Of a DNA stretch of 64,000 nucleotides, positions 7,063-13,638 are shown one piece after another (the first letter of the stretch is position 1; the number at the start of each line of letters is the position of its first letter). Origin of the DNA: Luteibacter sp. UNC138MFCol5.1 (GTDB lineage: Bacteria > Pseudomonadota > Gammaproteobacteria > Xanthomonadales > Rhodanobacteraceae). The DNA lies in assembly GCF_900110505.1 (NCBI RefSeq), contig NZ_FODZ01000003.1, positions 201,436 through 265,435 on the forward strand, given 5' to 3'. Made by a program: the position numbers and the translations under genes. The notes beneath the pieces were generated by a model. That model saw nothing but the letters and a program-made list of their open reading frames with translations. It was not told where the DNA came from and searched no databases.

Positions 7063-7320
7063 CTAGGCCGCCTTCTTCGTGGGACGCGTGCGGGTCGGGG
7101 CGTCCCAGCGAAACGTCGGAAGGGTGACGCGACGATCGACCTGGCCGTGCGTCGCGTGCTCCAGGTTGGCCGCCAGCTCTGGGCTCGGATGCTTGTGACC
7201 CGTCACCACCATGTAGAGGTAGTACGGAGAGACCTCGCAGAAGTCCGCGACGCGGCGGAGCTCTTTCCCCTCGCGGGAGAGCCGGCCGTCCTGTTTCACG
7301 AAGTAGGTTTTGGCGTCCAT
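7063..7320 (-). CDS. Cro-like repressor (YdaS/Cro type)
   Basis: An 85-residue protein with an N-terminal helix-turn-helix: LRRVADFCEVSPYYLYMVVTG and SPELAANLEHATHGQV follow the YdaS/Cro pattern, where the second helix recognises operator DNA. It is the first gene leftward from the four operators and is divergent to the CI-like repressor, so it is the expected early repressor that opposes CI in the lytic-lysogenic decision. The C-terminus is basic (RTRPTKKAA). Confidence 0.75.
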   Translation of the reverse strand: MDAKTYFVKQDGRLSREGKELRRVADFCEVSPYYLYMVVTGHKHPSPELAANLEHATHGQVDRRVTLPTFRWDAPTRTRPTKKAA

Positions 7321-7327
7321 GCGCGCA

Positions 7328-7356
7328 AACTTACCTCAAAGGTATACTTACCGCAA
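7328..7356 (-). promoter_or_regulatory. Early promoter for the cro-replication-lysis arm
   Basis: Read on the minus strand, TTGCGG (7351-7356) and TAAGTT (7328-7333) are separated by 17 bases. The -35 lies in the second operator and the -10 in the first, so repressor bound there would block polymerase. The layout matches the promoter of the opposite arm at 8909-8937 (TTGACA-17-TAACTT). Transcription would begin only a few bases before the cro ATG at 7320, leaving a very short leader. Confidence 0.55.
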
Positions 7357-7395
7357 GGGTATAGATACCCCGGCGGATATTTACCGTGGTGGTAA
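7331..7395. promoter_or_regulatory. Four tandem operators between cI-like and cro-like genes
   Basis: Four 15-base sites with half-sites TTACC and GGTAA stand in a row: TTACC-5-GGTAT (7331-7345), TTACC-5-GGTAT (7348-7362), ATACC-5-GGATA (7365-7379, the weakest) and TTACC-5-GGTAA (7381-7395). Centres are 17, 17 and 16 bases apart, so proteins would bind on nearly the same face every 1.6 turns. The same motif recurs at 8873-8934. This is the expected right-operator equivalent bound by the CI-like and Cro-like proteins. Confidence 0.85.
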
Positions 7396-7415
7396 CTCCA
7401 TTCACCATTGCGGTC

Positions 7416-8156
7416 ATGGACGTCTACGAAGTTCGCTACCGCAACCTGAGATCGCTCATCGCGCAGATGGAGCGCGAGGCCGGCCGTTCTGGCGCGCGCG
7501 CCGGCGGACTCGTGATGCTTGCAGAGCGCTTGGGCAAGCAGCCTGCGCAGGTGAATCACTTCGCCAGCGAGAAGCGCGTCAAGAACATCGGCCCGAAGAT
7601 CGCCCGCGAGATCGATGCGGCGTTTGGGCATCCAGAAGGATGGCTCGATCAGCCGCACTGGCCTGCGGACGAAGACGCGACCCAGCCAGACCCGTCGACT
7701 CGATCTCAGCAAGTACCGAGATTTGAGACTGACGGGAGCTATGTTCGATTCCCACTTCTGGAGGGATTCGCAGGCATGGGAAAGGGCGACTACGTAACGG
7801 ACTACCCCGAAGTAGTCGAGAGCCTCCGCGTGTCGCGCGAGTGGGTCGAGCGCAAGCTGCCCGGCGTGCCCCCTGAAGCGATCCGCGTCATCACCGGCCG
7901 CGGCGACAGCATGCGGGGCCAGTACAACGACGGCGATCTGATTTTCATCGACACCAGGATTCGCACCTTCGACCAGGACTCCGCGTATTGCTTTCGCTGG
8001 GAGGGCCGCGTGCTGGTGAAGCGGCTGCAATTCGTAGGGCGCGGGATGCTGCGCATCCTCAGCAAGAATCCAGACTATCCCTCGATCGATGCACCAATCG
8101 ACGAGATCGAGATCGGCGGGCGCGCACTTGCCGCGTGGACGCTCAGAGAGTTCTGA
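7416..8156 (+). CDS. CI-like phage repressor with S24 self-cleaving domain
   Basis: From ATG 7416 the protein has 246 residues; a GTG at 7386 inside the fourth operator is less likely. Residues about 25-75 (MLAERLGKQPAQVNHFASEK) form the DNA-binding domain, and the C-terminal half is a LexA-like S24 peptidase with catalytic Ser in GRGDSM and Lys in RVLVKRLQ. Ala-Gly in EGFAGMG is the probable self-cleavage point. It should hold both early promoters off in the lysogen and be inactivated when RecA is activated by DNA damage. It is the only long plus-strand gene facing away from cro here. Confidence 0.85.
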   Translation: MDVYEVRYRNLRSLIAQMEREAGRSGARAGGLVMLAERLGKQPAQVNHFASEKRVKNIGPKIAREIDAAFGHPEGWLDQPHWPADEDATQPDPSTRSQQVPRFETDGSYVRFPLLEGFAGMGKGDYVTDYPEVVESLRVSREWVERKLPGVPPEAIRVITGRGDSMRGQYNDGDLIFIDTRIRTFDQDSAYCFRWEGRVLVKRLQFVGRGMLRILSKNPDYPSIDAPIDEIEIGGRALAAWTLREF

Positions 8157-8168
8157 CGAGGATCCGGC

Positions 8169-8543
8169 ATGGGCCTGCTTGACCTGCTCAACATCAGCAC
8201 GAAGACGGCAGTCGAGGACATCGCCAAGGAGTTAGAAGCGGTGCTGTCCCCGAACGAGACGATCGCGCACGCTTACAAGATGGTTCGCGACTATTTCGTG
8301 TTCACCAACTGGCGGCTGCTCATGGTGAACAAGCAGGGCGTCACCGGAAAGAAGGTGGAGTACCACTCTGTACCCTACCGATCCGTGACCCACTTCAGCG
8401 TCGAAACCGCAGGACATTTCGATCTGGAGGGTGAATTGAAGATCTGGGTCAGCGGGCGCGAACTGCCCTTCGAGAGATCATTTAGCGCGGGCACGAATAT
8501 CCTCGAGGTTCAACGAGCGCTCGCAACGCATATCGGAAGCTGA
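8169..8543 (+). CDS. Bacterial PH-domain protein downstream of repressor
   Basis: The 124-residue protein follows the repressor by 12 bases and ends at a strong terminator, so it is likely co-transcribed and expressed in the lysogen. DYFVFTNWRLLMVNKQGV, then YHSVPYRSVTHFSVET and ELKIWVSGR, alternate like the strands of a bacterial pleckstrin-homology domain, with no signal peptide or membrane helix. A lysogen-expressed gene in this place is often an exclusion or conversion function; nothing in the sequence says which. Confidence 0.65.
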   Translation: MGLLDLLNISTKTAVEDIAKELEAVLSPNETIAHAYKMVRDYFVFTNWRLLMVNKQGVTGKKVEYHSVPYRSVTHFSVETAGHFDLEGELKIWVSGRELPFERSFSAGTNILEVQRALATHIGS

Positions 8544-8565
8544 TGCTCCGAATCCCGCGAACCTG

Positions 8566-8591
8566 AGCCCCGCCGAGCGGGGCTTTTTTTT
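8566..8591 (+). terminator. Intrinsic terminator after the repressor operon
   Basis: AGCCCCG (8566-8572), a five-base loop and CGGGGCT (8578-8584) form a strong stem followed by a run of T to 8591. It closes the repressor and PH-domain transcript and lies at the 3' end of the convergent small gene at 8591-8821. Confidence 0.85.
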
Positions 8592-8821
8592 CAAGCGAGG
8601 TCGGGAACGGTTCCGTGCTGCTCAAGCACAATTGGATCCGCGTACTCCCCTGCCTCAGGGTCCGCCGTCTGCGCGAAGGCAATTACACCTAGGCACGTCT
8701 CGCCGAGCTTGGTCGCGCGGCGCCGCGCCTCCTCCTCCGTCTTGTATGCAGCTGGCGGGAGTGCCTCAACCCTGCCCCGCTTTCCCGCCGTGAAGCCCTG
8801 AACGATGTAGTGCGTTTCCAT
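8591..8821 (-). CDS. Small conserved-type phage protein
   Basis: The 76-residue product starts at ATG 8821, which has AGGAGG at ideal distance, rather than at the upstream ATG 8848. METHYIVQGFTAGKRGRV, then AAYKTEEEARRRATKL, give a small alpha/beta protein with no membrane segment. It is convergent with the repressor operon and transcribed away from the second operator cluster, so it may be expressed in the lysogen. I do not recognise the family. Confidence 0.6.
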   Translation of the reverse strand: METHYIVQGFTAGKRGRVEALPPAAYKTEEEARRRATKLGETCLGVIAFAQTADPEAGEYADPIVLEQHGTVPDLA

Positions 8822-8872
8822 GCTGCCTCCTAGGTGGAAGCCAAGCATGCCGTGGCGACGTCTCAGATCGCG

Positions 8873-8937
8873 CGACCAAAGAGGTAATTTAAATTTACCT
8901 TCCGGGTATTGACATGGTTATACCTCCGAGGTAACTT
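8873..8937 (+). promoter_or_regulatory. Second operator cluster and early promoter of the recombination arm
   Basis: TTGACA (8909-8914), 17 bases, then TAACTT (8932-8937) is a near-consensus sigma-70 promoter reading into the plus-strand arm. Two good operators of the same family as at 7331-7395 overlap it: TTACC-5-GGTAT (8895-8909) and ATACC-5-GGTAA (8920-8934). A third, half-degenerate site lies at 8873-8887. This is the left-operator equivalent, so one repressor would control both arms and could loop between clusters about 1.5 kb apart. Confidence 0.8.
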
Positions 8938-8974
8938 TATCTCCAACGCCGGACCTCCCGGCTTGGAGAGCACC

Positions 8975-9283
8975 ATGTCCCTCACCTTCGTCAGCGCCAA
9001 CAGCCCGGCCTTCGCCGCCGGCGTGCGCATCGGCGGCCAGGCGGTCAAGGTCAACGACCTGCTCGCCGAGCTTGAGGCCGATACGGCTACGCCCGATTCC
9101 GTCTTGGTCAACGTGCGCTTGGCCTACGAGCTGCTGAATCAGGCTTCGCTTCACCTCTTCGAACGCGCTATCGACGTCGCCCGCGCCAAGGGCCACTACA
9201 CGGCCATGGCCGCTGAAGCCGCCGGCGGCGTGCTTCCCCTCGACAGCATGCTCGATGCTGCCCACAACGGCGGTGCCGCATGA
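8975..9283 (+). CDS. First gene of the recombination arm, unknown
   Basis: A 102-residue protein starting at ATG 8975, 38 bases after the -10 box, with GGAG upstream; the frame extending back to 8909 begins inside the promoter and is rejected. It is Ala- and Leu-rich, probably helical (LVNVRLAYELLNQASLHLFERA), with no named motif. In lambda this place is held by the antiterminator N, but the protein is not Arg-rich and does not look like N. It overlaps the next gene as ATGA. Confidence 0.6.
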   Translation: MSLTFVSANSPAFAAGVRIGGQAVKVNDLLAELEADTATPDSVLVNVRLAYELLNQASLHLFERAIDVARAKGHYTAMAAEAAGGVLPLDSMLDAAHNGGAA

Positions 9284-9597
9284 GCGCCTATACCGACCAG
9301 CAGCGCGAGGATGCCATCGAGGAAATGATGGGCATGCACCGCTACGTCGAGGACTTCCTGTTCGAAGGGGAAGCCGATCCGACGCAGCTGGTCAGCCTCC
9401 TGATGGTGCGCGACCTCCCGCTCCGCACCCGCGACCACCGCGACGACGCACTCGCTGACGCCTACGACGCGCAGCGCGAGATGTTCAGCGACGCCTTCCG
9501 CGCCTTCGCCTACCGCACGCAGGCCGGTCAGCCGCACAGCCGCGTCGACATGTTCCTCGACCACCAGCACGCCATCCACATGGAGTACGCCGCATGA
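9280..9597 (+). CDS. Small acidic phage protein
   Basis: This 105-residue, acidic and His-rich protein (MSAYTDQQREDAIEEMMGMH at the start) is joined to its neighbours by ATGA overlaps at both ends. There is no membrane segment, signal peptide or motif I know. Position suggests an early, non-essential function such as host takeover or counter-defence. Confidence 0.55.
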   Translation: MSAYTDQQREDAIEEMMGMHRYVEDFLFEGEADPTQLVSLLMVRDLPLRTRDHRDDALADAYDAQREMFSDAFRAFAYRTQAGQPHSRVDMFLDHQHAIHMEYAA

Positions 9598-9800
9598 GCA
9601 CCGTCGTCCCGCCCACCCACATGCAGTACGCCCGCCGCATCCGCCGCTACGGCCGCCAGAACGGTGTGACGGAGGCCGAGATGCGCGCCGCGATTAAGTC
9701 AGGCATTCCGCTTCTGACGGAACGCACGCCCGAGTCGGTGTCGTACGAGTACGGCCGTCGCTTCCGCGACTTCGTGCCGACGGGGAGCACTGCGGCATGA
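9594..9800 (+). CDS. Small basic phage protein
   Basis: A 68-residue basic protein. MQYARRIRRYGRQNGVTEAE and EMRAAIKSGIPLL suggest two short helices that could form a minimal DNA-binding unit, though no standard helix-turn-helix is clear. Both ends overlap neighbours by four bases, placing it firmly in the early operon. Function unknown. Confidence 0.5.
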   Translation: MSTVVPPTHMQYARRIRRYGRQNGVTEAEMRAAIKSGIPLLTERTPESVSYEYGRRFRDFVPTGSTAA

Positions 9801-10105
9801 GCGACGTCATCGACAAGATGCCGGTGCGCTGCATGCGCATCCACGCCCCGCGCCTCGACCCCGTTGTCGTGGTGTGGATCAACGAGGAACTGGGCAAGGG
9901 GCGCGTGATCGTCCAGTGCTACGACCAGGCGTGGACGGCCTACTGGGGGGCGATGGGCAACTGCACGTTGGAGCAGTTCTTTCTCGCCTGCGATGTCGAC
10001 TACCTGACCGGTCGCTTCGGCCCTAAGCGGAAAGATGAGAGCTACCTCGAACGCATCGTCACTGCGATCCGGGAAGCGCTCAAGTCTCAGCAGGTTCCCG
10101 AATGA
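9797..10105 (+). CDS. Conserved-type phage protein of unknown function
   Basis: The 102-residue protein has a pattern I associate with a common but uncharacterised phage family: VIVQCYDQAWTAYWGAMG, then TLEQFFLACDVDYLTGRF and a helical end. It resembles short alpha/beta proteins encoded near recombination genes of temperate phages. It starts in an ATGA overlap and its stop overlaps the start of a membrane protein gene. Confidence 0.6.
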   Translation: MSDVIDKMPVRCMRIHAPRLDPVVVVWINEELGKGRVIVQCYDQAWTAYWGAMGNCTLEQFFLACDVDYLTGRFGPKRKDESYLERIVTAIREALKSQQVPE

Positions 10106-10248
10106 GCAACTACGACGACTACATGGCGCACATCCGTGCGGCAGCGAATGCGCGGAAGCCTCTCACGCGCGCCGAGTTGCAGTGCATCGGCGTTTACCTC
10201 GGCCTGGTTGCCGTCGCCGCGCTGATCGCGCTGGCGACCGGTCACTGA
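10102..10248 (+). CDS. 48-residue phage membrane protein
   Basis: The frame begins at ATG 10102 within an ATGA overlap and ends at 10248. It encodes a polar N-terminal half (MSNYDDYMAHIRAAANARK) and one hydrophobic helix near the C-terminus (about residues 30-46, VYLGLVAVAALIALA). The coupling to the preceding gene and the tight spacing make it likely real. Orientation is probably N-in with a two-residue tail outside. Function unknown. Confidence 0.65.
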   Translation: MSNYDDYMAHIRAAANARKPLTRAELQCIGVYLGLVAVAALIALATGH

Positions 10249-10284
10249 TCTCGTAACGCCGGCAGCGCCGGCAAGGAATTCGAC

Positions 10285-10548
10285 ATGACGACGAACACCC
10301 GCATTGCCCTCAACCCGGTGGAGTCCTCGCAGATCCACAGCATCGGCCACGACGCCGCGACGAACACCCTCGCGATCCGCTTCAAGAACTACAAGGGCGA
10401 GGCGTCCTCGCTCTACCACTACAGCAACTTCACCGCCGCCGACTTCGCCGCGTTCCGTGACGCCGAGTCCATCGGCAAGCACTTCGGGCAGCACATCAAG
10501 CCCGCCACCGAGAAGCACCCGTATCGCCGGGTCGACTTCGAAGGCTGA
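10285..10548 (+). CDS. KTSC-domain protein
   Basis: Residues about 10-75 of this 87-residue protein fit the KTSC domain: VESSQIHSIGHDAATNTLAI, then SSLYHYSNFTAADFAAFRDA and ESIGKHFGQHIKP. The domain occurs in short phage and bacterial proteins, sometimes fused to lysyl-tRNA synthetase, and its biochemical role is unknown. It begins after a 36-base gap from the small membrane gene and precedes the recombination pair. Confidence 0.75.
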   Translation: MTTNTRIALNPVESSQIHSIGHDAATNTLAIRFKNYKGEASSLYHYSNFTAADFAAFRDAESIGKHFGQHIKPATEKHPYRRVDFEG

Positions 10549-10600
10549 CCGCTCCTACCCCTCTCACACCATGCCGGTGCTCGCCGGCGAAGGAATACAG

Positions 10601-11671
10601 ATGAACGCCCAGGCTAACGCCATCGCCGTTCGCGAAGACTTCGGCGGTTCCAGCACGACGCTCGCCGCCCCCGAAACCGCATCGTCCGCCGTCGCCGCGC
10701 AGGCGAAGGCCATGGTCGAGGCGCGCTACGTGATGGCGCTCCGCCGCCCGCGCCAGTGGGATCAGGTGCGGCAGGACCTCCTCAAGGAGTGCCGCCGCCC
10801 CAGCTTCGCGCACAACAAGTCGGCCTACTACCGGAAGCCAATCGGCCAGGGCGTCGAGGGGCTGGGCATTCGATTCGTCGAGGTGGCCCTGCGCTGCATG
10901 ACGAACGTGCTGGTGGAAACCAGCATGATCTTCGAGGACGAATCCAAGGAAGTGCACCGCGTCTCGGTCACCGACCTGGAATCGAACGTCACGTACCCGC
11001 TCGACGTTCGCGTGACGAAGACGGTGGAGCGCGCCAAGCCCGATAGCGACGGCAGCTACATCAGCATGCGCAAGAACAGCTACGGCAAGAACGTCTACAC
11101 CGTTCTGGGCACCGAGGACGACATCCTCAACAAGCGTGCCGCCCAGGTGTCCAAGGCGATTCGCACCCTCGGTCTGCGCATCATCCCCGGCGACCTTCAG
11201 GACGAAGCCGAGGAGATCATCAAGTCGATCCGCCTGGACGAAGCGGCGCGCGATCCCGACGCCGAGCGGAAGCGCATGGCGGACGCCTTCGCCGAGATCG
11301 GCGTGAAGGCCGCTGATCTCGCGAACTACCTCGGCCACTCCCTCGACACCTGCTCCCCCGCCGAGCTCGTGGACCTGCGCGGCATCTACGGCGCCATCCG
11401 CGACGGCGAGTCCTCGTGGAAGAGCGTCATGGACAACAAGGCCGAGCAGGCGGGCAAGTCGAGCGGCGGCGAGACGACCGCGCGGGCCAAGGAGCTTCCG
11501 ACCTGCAGCGACGAGACGTTCGAGAAGAAGAAGACGGCGTGGCGCATGGCCGTGGAGACCGGCAACAAGTCGGTCAACGACCTCATCGCCATGATCGAAA
11601 CGAAGGAACAGCTCACCAGCGACCAGAAGATGGAAATCGCGTCGTGGGCCACCGACGGGAGTGCCGAATAA
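10601..11671 (+). CDS. Candidate phage single-strand annealing/recombination protein
   Basis: From ATG 10601 (GGAAT upstream) the product is 356 residues. The conserved-looking core (PRQWDQVRQDLLKECRRPSF, YYRKPIGQGVEGLGIRF, SVTDLESNVTYPLDV, then KRAAQVSKAIRTLGLRIIPGD) matches a family found beside YqaJ exonucleases in prophages of Xanthomonadales and relatives. Since such exonucleases pair with annealing proteins (RecT, Erf, Sak), that role is likely, but the sequence does not show a RecT signature. The C-terminal third is linker-like with a terminal helical domain. Its stop overlaps the exonuclease start as TAATG. Confidence 0.6.
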   Translation: MNAQANAIAVREDFGGSSTTLAAPETASSAVAAQAKAMVEARYVMALRRPRQWDQVRQDLLKECRRPSFAHNKSAYYRKPIGQGVEGLGIRFVEVALRCMTNVLVETSMIFEDESKEVHRVSVTDLESNVTYPLDVRVTKTVERAKPDSDGSYISMRKNSYGKNVYTVLGTEDDILNKRAAQVSKAIRTLGLRIIPGDLQDEAEEIIKSIRLDEAARDPDAERKRMADAFAEIGVKAADLANYLGHSLDTCSPAELVDLRGIYGAIRDGESSWKSVMDNKAEQAGKSSGGETTARAKELPTCSDETFEKKKTAWRMAVETGNKSVNDLIAMIETKEQLTSDQKMEIASWATDGSAE

Positions 11672-13428
11672 TGCGCGTCCATAACCTCCAGCAGGGCTCC
11701 GACGAATGGGCGGCGTTCCGCCTCAACCATCACGGCGCGAGCGAGGCTGCCGCCATGCTTGGCCTCTCGAAGCGGACCACGCGCTCCGAACTGCTGCGCA
11801 TGAAGCACACCGGCACGCCGAAGGAATTCAGCGACTGGGTGCAGGAGAACATCCTCGATTATGGCCACCACGTCGAAGCGATGGCGCGGCCGCTGGTCGA
11901 GGAACTGATCGGTGACGACCTCTACCCGGTGACGTGCTCCGACGAGGACACCGGCGGCCACCTGTCCGCCTCCTGCGACGGCCTGACGATGGCGGGCGAA
12001 ACCGCCTTCGAGCACAAGCAGTGGAACGGCGAGCTCGCCGCGGCCGTCGCCGCCGGCACTGTCCCGGACGACCACATGCCGCAGTGCCAGCAGATCATGA
12101 TGATCACCGGGGCCAAGCGCGTCATCTTCACCGTCTCCGATGGAACGCGCGACAACTTCGTTTCGACGGAGGTGTGGCCTGATGCCCGCTGGTTCGAGCG
12201 CATCCGCGACGGCTGGGCCCAGTTCGACCGAGACCTCACCGATTACACGCTGCCCGAGCAGAAGCCGATGCTCGTCGCCGAGGCCGTGCAGGACCTTCCG
12301 GCCGTCGCCGTGCAGGTCATCGGCCAGATCTCCGTGCGCGAGAATTTCCGCGTGTTCGAGAGCGCCCTGCGCGACTTCCTCGACAACAAGCTGATCCGTG
12401 AGCCGCAGACGGATCAGGACTTCGTGGACCTCGACCAGCAGATCAAGGCCATGAAGAAGGCCGAAGACACGCTCAACGCCGCCGAGGCAATGATGCTCGC
12501 CCAGGTCGAGAGCATCGACCAGGCGAAGCGCCAGAAGGACATGCTCGCCAAGCTGGTGCGCGACAACCGCCTGATGGCCGAGAAGCTGCTGGAGAGCGAG
12601 AAGATCCGGCGCCGGCAGGAACGCATCGAAGCGGCTCGCAAGGCCTTCTCGGCGCACGTGGCCGATCTGCAAGGCTCCATCACCGGCCTGCGTCTCGACG
12701 TGGTGATGCCCGACTTCGCCGGCGCCATCAAGGGCCTGAAGACGCTCACCAGCATCGACGACAAGCTCGACACGGCGCTCGCGAACGGGAAGATTGCCGC
12801 CGACCGCCAGGCCAACGACTTCCGCGCCAAGCTGGCGTGGGTGGCGGAGCTCGCCGGGGAACACCGCGCGCTGCTCGCAGACCTTCAGCAGCTGGCAGTG
12901 AAGCCGATCGACGACTTCAAGCTCGCGGTGCAGTCCCGTATCGCCGACCACCTGCGCCGCGAGGAAGCTCGGCAGGAGGCGGAGCGCGAGCGGATCCGTC
13001 GCGAGGAGCGAGAGAAGATCGAGCGCGAGCAGGCGGAAGCCGAACGGGAGCGTCTGGCCGATGAGCGCGCGCGTGCGGAAGCCGAGGCAGCCGCAGAACG
13101 TGAACGCGCCGCCGCCGAGCTCGCGCCGGACGAGCCCACGCCCGATCCGGTCCACTCGGTTACCGCCGAACTGCGGGCGCTCGAAGAACCGATGCACTTC
13201 GATACGGCGCCCGCGGCTGGCCCGCGCCGCACGGTGAAGCTCGGCGACATCAACGCCCGCATCGCCCCGCTCTCGATCTCGGCCGACGGCCTGGCTTCCC
13301 TCGGCTTCCAGCCGGTCGGAACCGAGCGCGCCGCGAAGCTCTACGCCGAGGACGACCTGCTCGCGATCTACCGCGGCCTGTACGCCGTGATCCAGAACGC
13401 GGCCGGCGAACTGAAGAAGGCGGCATAG
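11671..13428 (+). CDS. YqaJ-type phage exonuclease with long coiled-coil extension
   Basis: The protein of 585 residues starts with the YqaJ signature GSDEWAAFRLNHHGASEAAA (about residues 9-28); the core continues with GHHVEAMARPLVEE and FEHKQWNG, the acid and E-x-K residues of a lambda-exonuclease-like PD-(D/E)XK fold. Beyond about residue 250 comes a long helical part, and about 430-500 is a charged Glu/Arg/Ala coiled coil. A C-terminal module (PRRTVKLGDINARIAPLSIS) ends it. It would resect double-stranded ends to give 3' overhangs for its partner encoded just upstream. It is much longer than lambda Exo. Confidence 0.8.
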   Translation: MRVHNLQQGSDEWAAFRLNHHGASEAAAMLGLSKRTTRSELLRMKHTGTPKEFSDWVQENILDYGHHVEAMARPLVEELIGDDLYPVTCSDEDTGGHLSASCDGLTMAGETAFEHKQWNGELAAAVAAGTVPDDHMPQCQQIMMITGAKRVIFTVSDGTRDNFVSTEVWPDARWFERIRDGWAQFDRDLTDYTLPEQKPMLVAEAVQDLPAVAVQVIGQISVRENFRVFESALRDFLDNKLIREPQTDQDFVDLDQQIKAMKKAEDTLNAAEAMMLAQVESIDQAKRQKDMLAKLVRDNRLMAEKLLESEKIRRRQERIEAARKAFSAHVADLQGSITGLRLDVVMPDFAGAIKGLKTLTSIDDKLDTALANGKIAADRQANDFRAKLAWVAELAGEHRALLADLQQLAVKPIDDFKLAVQSRIADHLRREEARQEAERERIRREEREKIEREQAEAERERLADERARAEAEAAAERERAAAELAPDEPTPDPVHSVTAELRALEEPMHFDTAPAAGPRRTVKLGDINARIAPLSISADGLASLGFQPVGTERAAKLYAEDDLLAIYRGLYAVIQNAAGELKKAA

Positions 13429-13431
13429 GCC

Positions 13432-13638
13432 ATGCCCCGCACCGGCGACCTCTTCGACGGCTGGTTCGACAACCAGCAGACCCAGCAGCGCGAGCTCTGG
13501 CTCGACGGGAACCGCGGGCGCTACGCCCACCGCCGGTGCATCGAACCCAACCACCCATGGCGCGAGATGCGCGCGCCGTGGGGAACCCATCCCGACTTTC
13601 CGCAGAACGCCCATCAGGAGCGCCACGCACATGGCTGA
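13432..13638 (+). CDS. Small phage protein before the methyltransferases
   Basis: A 68-residue protein that starts three bases after the exonuclease stop and overlaps the methyltransferase start by eight bases. It is rich in Trp, Arg, His and Asn (DLFDGWFDNQQTQQRELWLD, EPNHPWREMRAPWGTHP), soluble, and unlike any family I know. The tight spacing on both sides supports translation as part of the operon. Confidence 0.55.
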   Translation: MPRTGDLFDGWFDNQQTQQRELWLDGNRGRYAHRRCIEPNHPWREMRAPWGTHPDFPQNAHQERHAHG

